Below are positions 6,453 through 7,496 of a stretch of 7,496 nt of DNA, piece after piece. Origin of the DNA: Nitrospirota bacterium (GTDB taxonomy: Bacteria; Nitrospirota; UBA9217); NCBI GenBank assembly GCA_021788515.1, contig JAJYKN010000054.1, positions 1 through 7,496 of the forward strand, read 5' to 3'. How positions within the stretch are numbered: position 1 is the first letter of the stretch; each line of letters starts with the position of its first letter. The position numbers and the translations under genes were made by a program. The notes below the pieces were generated by a model. It was not told the DNA's origin. It did not search any database and saw nothing but the letters and a program-made list of their open reading frames with translations.

Positions 6453-7496
6453 TACGCCGCATCTATAAAAAAGTAGAGACTTCCCTTCACGACCCGCAAG
6501 AGCTTTTCCTCGTAGTGTCCGTAGAGACGCAAAAGCTCCTTGTCTGCGTAAAAGACATTGTTGTCAAGCAATATGCCGCCTCCACCTCCCGTTTCGGCAA
6601 CGGCCATCGGGAGAACTCCCTTAAAACTCCGCCCGGTCTGCATCGGATCAATGAGAAATATGGCGCAGGCGCGCCTCCTGGACGCATTTTCCGTGACCGC
6701 GAGGATACGGGCGAAGACTGGGACCATAAACAGAACGGAGATAATTTGATCCTGACCCGCATTCTGCGGCTCGAAGGCCTTGAGGAAGGGATCAATAAAG
6801 GCGCGGGGATTGATTCGTACGAGCGCTACATCTATATCCACGGCACGGGCAGGGAAGACCTGATCGGCAGGCCCCTGTCGCACGGTTGCGTGGTCCTTCG
6901 AAATCACGACGTCATACGGCTGTTCGACATTGTGAAGGAAGGTACGGTCGTGTACATCGATCCTCCGGCCGTCGCGATCGACAATCGCCAGTGCCGCAGC
7001 GTTCATTTTACCGGTATTTTCGGCAGCGGCATGAGCGCGCTTGCCCAATACTTGCGCTTCCAGGGGATCGCGGTCTCGGGCTCCGATCGTTTGCTTGCAA
7101 GCGAGGACACCGCCTTTGTCCGTAAATCGCTCGAAGGGCTCGGGTGTGCCGTCGTTCCGCAGGACGGTTCGGGCGTAACTGAAGAAACTGACGTAGTCTG
7201 CGTTTCAACGGCAATCGAAGAGTCGAATCCGGACATCGCTGCTGCCAAAAGCCGCAGCCTTCCCATTATCCATCGCTCCGATCTGCTCGCTGCCATTATC
7301 GCATCAAAAAGAACGATCGCAGTTGCCGGCACGAGCGGAAAATCGACAGTGACCGCGATGATCTTCGAATTCCTGACCGCATGCGGGAAATCGCCCTCCC
7401 TCATCAGCGGCGCGGGACTGCGCAGGCTCGAAAAGCAGGGCATGATCGGCAATGCCTATAGCGGCGGCTCCGATCTTCTGGTTGTGGAGGCTGACG
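6437..7496 (+). CDS. L,D-transpeptidase (YkuD) fused to MurC/Mpl-like Mur ligase, 3'-truncated by window
   Basis: The frame is open for 353 codons to the window edge; the first ATG after an in-frame TAA (6428-6430) is 6437. Residues about 22-174 form a YkuD L,D-transpeptidase domain: LFLVVSVETQKLLV, ENSLKTPPGLHRI, YIYIHGTG (131-138) and the active-site motif SHGC with H149 and C151. After a linker of about 12 residues a Mur ligase begins: the Rossmann start VHFTGIFGSGMSALAQYL (189-206), VSGSD (213-217), VCVSTAIEESNPDI (254-267), the ATP-binding loop AVAGTSGKSTVTAMI (295-309) and SDLLVVEAD (345-353), where MurC proteins read EADESD. The Mur ligase central and C-terminal parts must lie beyond the window. 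YkuD enzymes make or edit 3-3 peptidoglycan cross-links outside the cytoplasm; Mur ligases add amino acids or peptides to UDP-MurNAc inside it. No signal peptide or membrane helix is visible, so a cytoplasmic role, perhaps in precursor editing or recycling, is inferred. The large minus-strand frame 6452-7048 is a shadow. Confidence 0.9.
   Translation, partial: MESARLRRIYKKVETSLHDPQELFLVVSVETQKLLVCVKDIVVKQYAASTSRFGNGHRENSLKTPPGLHRINEKYGAGAPPGRIFRDREDTGEDWDHKQNGDNLILTRILRLEGLEEGINKGAGIDSYERYIYIHGTGREDLIGRPLSHGCVVLRNHDVIRLFDIVKEGTVVYIDPPAVAIDNRQCRSVHFTGIFGSGMSALAQYLRFQGIAVSGSDRLLASEDTAFVRKSLEGLGCAVVPQDGSGVTEETDVVCVSTAIEESNPDIAAAKSRSLPIIHRSDLLAAIIASKRTIAVAGTSGKSTVTAMIFEFLTACGKSPSLISGAGLRRLEKQGMIGNAYSGGSDLLVVEAD

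Noticed and set aside
6452..7048. Minus-strand open frame of 198 codons
   Set aside because: It overlaps the plus-strand fusion frame, which carries clear YkuD and Mur ligase motifs; the minus frame shows none.
7003..7452. Minus-strand open frame of 149 codons
   Set aside because: It is antisense to the Mur ligase part of the fusion gene and is Ser/Pro-rich, as expected of a shadow.
1..7496. CRISPR array, tRNA or rRNA gene, complete insertion sequence
   Set aside because: No regularly spaced direct repeats, no cloverleaf-like sequence, no rRNA-like stretch and no transposase or integrase motif were seen on either strand.

Overview
The window is a bacterial chromosomal segment. Its coding DNA is fairly GC-rich, and the intergenic DNA between about 4967 and 5760 is clearly more AT-rich. 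The mix of genes and repeats (separate nuoM and nuoN genes, a human-type single-chain transketolase, nested palindromic repeats of the 'ttgcgag...gcaatctc' type and a 'ctggattcc...' repeat) suggests a Gram-negative bacterium of the Desulfobacterota/Nitrospirota kind. That placement is an impression, not a proof.

Layout. Positions 3-2910 hold the end of a respiratory complex I (nuo) operon: nuoM, cut by the window start, then nuoN, overlapping by 14 bases. Positions 2920-3074 are a nested inverted repeat of MITE-like form that separates the nuo operon from a complete transketolase gene (tkt, 3122-4966). After tkt comes AT-rich, gene-poor DNA with one small hypothetical ORF (5224-5448). It is followed by a good sigma70-type promoter (5637-5665) and a broken maltose/galactoside O-acetyltransferase-family gene (5762-6188) that has lost its middle, including the catalytic-histidine region, and changed frame. 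This pseudogene lies between an integron-like core site (GTTGGGC, 5685-5691) and a complementary attC-like start (GCCCAAC, 6201-6207), so it may be a decayed gene cassette. A second dispersed repeat follows at 6331-6360.

The most unusual item is at the 3' end. One open frame starts at ATG 6437 and runs off the window at 7496. It joins a YkuD-type L,D-transpeptidase domain (motif SHGC) directly to the N-terminal and ATP-binding part of a MurC/Mpl-like Mur ligase (motif GTSGKST). It has no visible signal peptide, and its start codon sits in the loop of a perfect 8-bp hairpin. A peptidoglycan cross-linking fold, normally extracytoplasmic, fused to a cytoplasmic precursor ligase is the best candidate here for an undescribed system.

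The nuo genes couple quinone reduction to proton pumping. Transketolase serves the pentose phosphate pathway. The fusion protein points to cell-wall precursor synthesis or recycling. No functional link between these three groups is visible beyond adjacency.
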